DNA of 64,000 nt, from NCBI RefSeq assembly GCF_002434505.1, contig NZ_DJKE01000005.1, forward strand, positions 62,001 to 126,000, read 5' to 3'. The notes under the pieces are model-generated. The model saw only the letters and a program-made list of their open reading frames with translations. It had not been told where the DNA came from and did not search any database. This document shows positions 61,346-64,000 of this stretch, one piece after another. A program made the translations under genes and the position numbers. Positions within the stretch are counted from its first letter, which is position 1; each line of letters opens with the position of its first letter. Source of the stretch: Brevundimonas sp. UBA6550 (GTDB taxonomy: Bacteria > Pseudomonadota > Alphaproteobacteria > Caulobacterales > Caulobacteraceae).

Positions 61346-61560
61346 GTGATCTGATCCGGGTGGGTCTGAGTTCCCGGCGGCGACGCATCGACCTCCTGAT
61401 AGGGATCATCCGTTTCGATGATGCTCAGTATGGTTTCGCCCGGCTGCATCAGTTCGGCCGCTGCGTCCGCGGCCTGGACGTCGGTCTTGGACGGGACCTT
61501 GACCTCGCGGCTGGGTCCGCCTTCGGCGCCGATGGAGACGCGATAGATCTTCATGGCCAT
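61342..61560 (-). CDS. Small conserved-looking protein in stress operon
   Basis: 72 residues (or 70 from the second ATG, 61554). Beta-alpha pattern MKIYRVSIGAEGG, REVKVPSKTDVQAADAAAEL, GETILSIIETDD, followed by a disordered tail. It begins 3 bp after the KGG gene. Possibly a small regulatory or binding protein. Family not recognised. Confidence 0.65.
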   Translation of the reverse strand: MAMKIYRVSIGAEGGPSREVKVPSKTDVQAADAAAELMQPGETILSIIETDDPYQEVDASPPGTQTHPDQIT

Positions 61561-61563
61561 GAC

Positions 61564-61869
61564 TCAGTGCGCGGCCTTCCGGCGCCGCGTCTCCCAGCCC
61601 TTCTTGGCCGCGGCGGAACGGTCGGCCCGTGAGCGGCTGGCCGAGGCCTGGCCGCCCTTGCGCCCGCCCTTGTGCGCGGCGGGATGACCCGTGTGCCGGC
61701 CGCGTCCGGAGCCGCTCTTGTTGCCGCCGCCGTCGTCCTTGTTGACGGTGGCCCAGGCGCGCCGTTCGGCTTCCTTGTCCGATACGCCGCGCTTCTCATA
61801 GCCGGCCGCGATGTGGTCGGCCTTGCGTTCCTGCTTGTCCGTATAGGCGGACTTGTCGCCTCTAGGCAT
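61564..61869 (-). CDS. KGG-motif stress protein (YciG-like)
   Basis: 101 residues; CGCAGGAGAGGAG lies 7 bases before ATG 61869, which beats the ATG 14 codons upstream. The N-terminus DKSAYTDKQERKADHIAAGY, EKRGVSDKEAERRAWATVNK matches a family often labelled plasmid-stabilization; the C-terminus AHKGGRKGGQASASRSR and AAAKKGWETRRR is KGG-repeat-like and very basic, compatible with nucleic-acid binding. First gene of the five-gene minus-strand run with a YciF-like protein. Confidence 0.75.
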   Translation of the reverse strand: MPRGDKSAYTDKQERKADHIAAGYEKRGVSDKEAERRAWATVNKDDGGGNKSGSGRGRHTGHPAAHKGGRKGGQASASRSRADRSAAAKKGWETRRRKAAH

Positions 61870-62053
61870 GGGACTCTCCTCTCCTGCGAAAGGAAATCCC
61901 AGTGCAAGCAAGGGTTTCAGCTTGAGCTTACATATATCTCAGGCAAGCGCGAGGTCGCCGCGCTCGAAGGGATGATCCGAGGCATGGACGGCTGAACCCG
62001 GACGGCGTCGAATGGATTAGCAGCCTGAACGACATGAACGGCGCGGGTACGGG

Positions 62054-62827
62054 ATGAGGATCGCCACCTTCAACATCAACGGCGTCAACACCCGGCTGCC
62101 GACGCTGCTGCGCTGGCTGGCGGAAGCCCGTCCGGACGTGGTCTGCCTGCAGGAGTTGAAGGCGTCCCAGGCGCAATTTCCCGCCGCCGCCCTGAAGGCG
62201 GCCGGCTACGACGCCGCCTGGGTCGGCGAGGGACGCTGGAACGGCGTCGCCCTGTTGTCGCGCATCGGCGCGCCGGTGGTGACGCGGCGGGCGCTGCCCG
62301 GCGATCCGGCCGACGCTCAGGCCCGCTACATCGAGGCGGCGGTGGCCGGAGTGCTGATCGGCGGCCTCTATCTGCCGAACGGCAACCCGCAACCGGGGCC
62401 GAAGTTCGACTACAAGCTGGCCTGGTTCGAGCGGCTGATCGGCCACGCCGCGACCCTGGTGGACAGCGGCGCGCCCGTGGTGCTGGCCGGCGATTTCAAC
62501 GTCGTGCCCACCGAGGCCGACATCTACAACAGCCGCTCCTGGAAGAAGGACGCCCTGCTACAGCCCGAGAGCCGCGCCGCCTGGGCCCGGCTGGTCGGCC
62601 AGGGATGGACCGATGCGCTGTTGGAGCGCTTCCCGCATCAACCGCCCTGGACCTTCTGGCAGTATTTCCGCCAGGCCTGGGAGCGCGACGCCGGCCTGCG
62701 CATCGACCACCTGCTGCTCAGCCCAGCGCTGGCCGGGCGGCTGGCGGACGCCGGCGTCGATCGCCATGTGCGCGGCTGGGACAAGGCGAGCGACCACGCG
62801 CCGGCCTGGATCGAACTGGAAGGATGA
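62054..62827 (+). CDS. xthA: Exodeoxyribonuclease III
   Basis: 257 residues, endonuclease/exonuclease/phosphatase fold. Active-site elements: FNINGVNTRL (Asn), CLQELKAS (metal Glu34), GLYLPNGNPQPGPKFDYKLA (Tyr), AGDFNVVPTEADIY (Asp, Asn), IDHLLLSP and WDKASDHAPAWIEL (His). It acts at abasic sites and as a 3'-5' exonuclease on duplex DNA in base-excision repair. Start ATG 62054 is the family start. The next gene begins 1 bp after the stop. Confidence 0.93.
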   Translation: MRIATFNINGVNTRLPTLLRWLAEARPDVVCLQELKASQAQFPAAALKAAGYDAAWVGEGRWNGVALLSRIGAPVVTRRALPGDPADAQARYIEAAVAGVLIGGLYLPNGNPQPGPKFDYKLAWFERLIGHAATLVDSGAPVVLAGDFNVVPTEADIYNSRSWKKDALLQPESRAAWARLVGQGWTDALLERFPHQPPWTFWQYFRQAWERDAGLRIDHLLLSPALAGRLADAGVDRHVRGWDKASDHAPAWIELEG

Positions 62828-62828
62828 G

Positions 62829-64000
62829 ATGGCGCGACGGCCGACGGCCCCGACCCGCCTGAACGCGGCCAATCTGACTAGGCTCGGCGCGCCGCGCCTG
62901 GCGGAGCTGCTGGCCGAGGCGAGCGTCGGCGACGCCAACCTGAAGCGCCGGCTGCGGCTGGAGTTGGCGGCCGAGGCCGGGCCGGACCGGCTGGCGGCGG
63001 AGATCGACAAGCGCATCGCTGCGCTCGCGGCGGCGCGCGTCCGCGTCTCCTGGCGCAAGCGCGGGGAGCTGATCCGGGACCTTGAGGCGCACCGCCGCAT
63101 GATCGTGGACCGGCTGGCGCCGGCCGATGCGCGCGCCGCCTTCGCCAGCCTGCTGGCCTGGTTCGACCTGTTCCGCGGCTTGACGGCGCGCGTGCAGGAC
63201 CCGCGTGGCGAACTGGTGTTCGCCTTCGAGGACGCGGCGCCCGACCTCTGGACGCTGGCGGGCGCGCCCGCCGGCGAAGATCCGGCCGCGCTCGACGCCC
63301 TGGCCGAGGCGGTTGGCCGCCATCCGCAGGACTACGCTCGCTGGATCGGCGCCGCCGACGACGCCCTGACGCCGGAGTTCGCCCGTCGCCTGCTGGCCGC
63401 CCTGCCGTCCGCCGTCCGGAGCGCCCGGCCGGCGCGCGGCGCGATCCGGCGGCTGGCGGACCGGGCCGGCGACCTGGACCTGTGGCTGTCGTTGGCGACC
63501 CCCGAGGAGAAGGGCGCGCCCGACTTCGCCGCCGGCGCGGCCCGCCGGCTGCTGGCGGCGGGGCGGATCGGCGAGGCGCGCGCCGCGCTCGAGACCGCGC
63601 TTCGGCCCTCGCCGTCGAACCGTCGCTGGACTTTCGGCCGCAATCCCACCGCCGGACGGCCCGCGCTGACGCCGGCCTGGGAGTTGGCTTCGATCGACGT
63701 GCAGGAGGCCGAAGGAAACCGGCAGGAGGCCCAGGACCTGCGCTGGGCGATGTTCGAACGCGACCTGTCGCCTCAGCCCTTGCGCGACTACCTGGCCCGC
63801 CTGCCGGACTTCGACGATGTCGAGGCGCTGGACCGCGCCTTCGCCCAAGCGGCGGCTTCGGACGACTTCGGCGCGGCTCTCGGCTTCTTGATGGACTGGC
63901 CCGCCCACCGCGAGGCGGCGGCCATGGTTCTGGAACGTCGGCGGGAGGCCCAGCGGCCTTGGCCGCGCAAGGCGGAATGGGCGGCCCGCCTGCTCCAGCG
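62829..64000 (+). CDS. DUF6880-like protein, 3' end beyond window
   Basis: ATG 62829 starts directly after xthA, with AAGGATGAG upstream. The frame stays open for the ~390 codons to the window edge. Alpha-helical repeat character throughout (LGAPRLAELLAEASVGDANL, AEIDKRIAALAAARVRVSWR, RRMIVDRLAPADARAAFASL, AFEDAAPDLWTL). This matches DUF6880 proteins of Caulobacterales and Rhizobiales. Function unknown; helical repeats suggest protein contacts. Coupling to xthA may be positional only. Confidence 0.75.
   Translation, partial: MARRPTAPTRLNAANLTRLGAPRLAELLAEASVGDANLKRRLRLELAAEAGPDRLAAEIDKRIAALAAARVRVSWRKRGELIRDLEAHRRMIVDRLAPADARAAFASLLAWFDLFRGLTARVQDPRGELVFAFEDAAPDLWTLAGAPAGEDPAALDALAEAVGRHPQDYARWIGAADDALTPEFARRLLAALPSAVRSARPARGAIRRLADRAGDLDLWLSLATPEEKGAPDFAAGAARRLLAAGRIGEARAALETALRPSPSNRRWTFGRNPTAGRPALTPAWELASIDVQEAEGNRQEAQDLRWAMFERDLSPQPLRDYLARLPDFDDVEALDRAFAQAAASDDFGAALGFLMDWPAHREAAAMVLERRREAQRPWPRKAEWAARLLQ

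Overview
The window reads as chromosome of a high-GC alphaproteobacterium of the Caulobacterales, most like Brevundimonas or Caulobacter. The clues are three large TonB-dependent receptors of the Xanthomonas/Caulobacter carbohydrate type, hexuronate genes controlled by a LacI-type regulator, a non-phosphorylative L-rhamnose pathway and a PRC/KGG-style stress cluster. The assignment is by inference, because no rRNA gene is present. I found no tRNA, CRISPR array, intact insertion sequence or prophage.

Region 1 (1-42.2 kb) is a pectin and rhamnogalacturonan utilization locus. Outer-membrane import: three receptors (2102-4963, 28934-31720, 37548-40577). Depolymerization outside the cytoplasm: a GH105-DUF4861 protein (cut by the window edge), PL10 pectate lyase, PL22 oligogalacturonate lyase with an export signal, CE8 pectin methylesterase, two exported esterases and an unclassified six-hairpin glycosidase. 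Cytoplasmic catabolism: kduI-kduD-kdgK for unsaturated uronates, uxaC-uxuB-type-uxaA for free hexuronates, an ExuT-like transporter, an RpiB-like isomerase and a hydratase of unknown role. No KDPG aldolase gene is in the window. L-rhamnose is handled by a divergent IclR-associated cluster (17.0-25 kb): dehydrogenase, lactonase, dehydratase, second dehydrogenase and diketo-acid hydrolase yield pyruvate and L-lactate, which LldD oxidizes. The first enzyme, L-rhamnose 1-dehydrogenase, is frameshifted in this sequence.

Control appears to be layered. A palindrome centred on ACCGGT, close to TGACACCGGTGTCA, occurs seven times, always before a hexuronate or pectin transcription unit, including next to the lacI-family gene (10543-11592). 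The rhamnose genes have an IclR regulator. The third receptor and the methylesterase lie behind a FecI/FecR pair, and a strong intrinsic terminator stands between that receptor and the methylesterase.

Region 2 (42.2-55.4 kb) looks like an accessory insert. It is bordered by gene debris: the C-terminus of a class III alcohol dehydrogenase at 42.76-42.9 kb, a LuxR-type helix-turn-helix scrap near 54.4 kb and a multiply frameshifted SDR at 54.6-55.4 kb. Inside are a UvrA2-like ABC ATPase, a formaldehyde-dehydrogenase/PfpI pair and an operon of DJ-1, glyoxalase I, old yellow enzyme and an SMP-30/MRJP-like lipoprotein, with an SDR and a small monooxygenase following, under a divergent LysR regulator. 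The theme is aldehyde and electrophile detoxification.

Region 3 (55.5-64 kb) is a stress and housekeeping stretch: SRPBCC protein, second zinc dehydrogenase, DUF6766 membrane protein, GH65-like enzyme, a five-gene minus-strand run (KGG protein, two small proteins, YciF-like ferritin-fold protein, isochorismatase-like hydrolase), exonuclease III and the start of a DUF6880-like protein.
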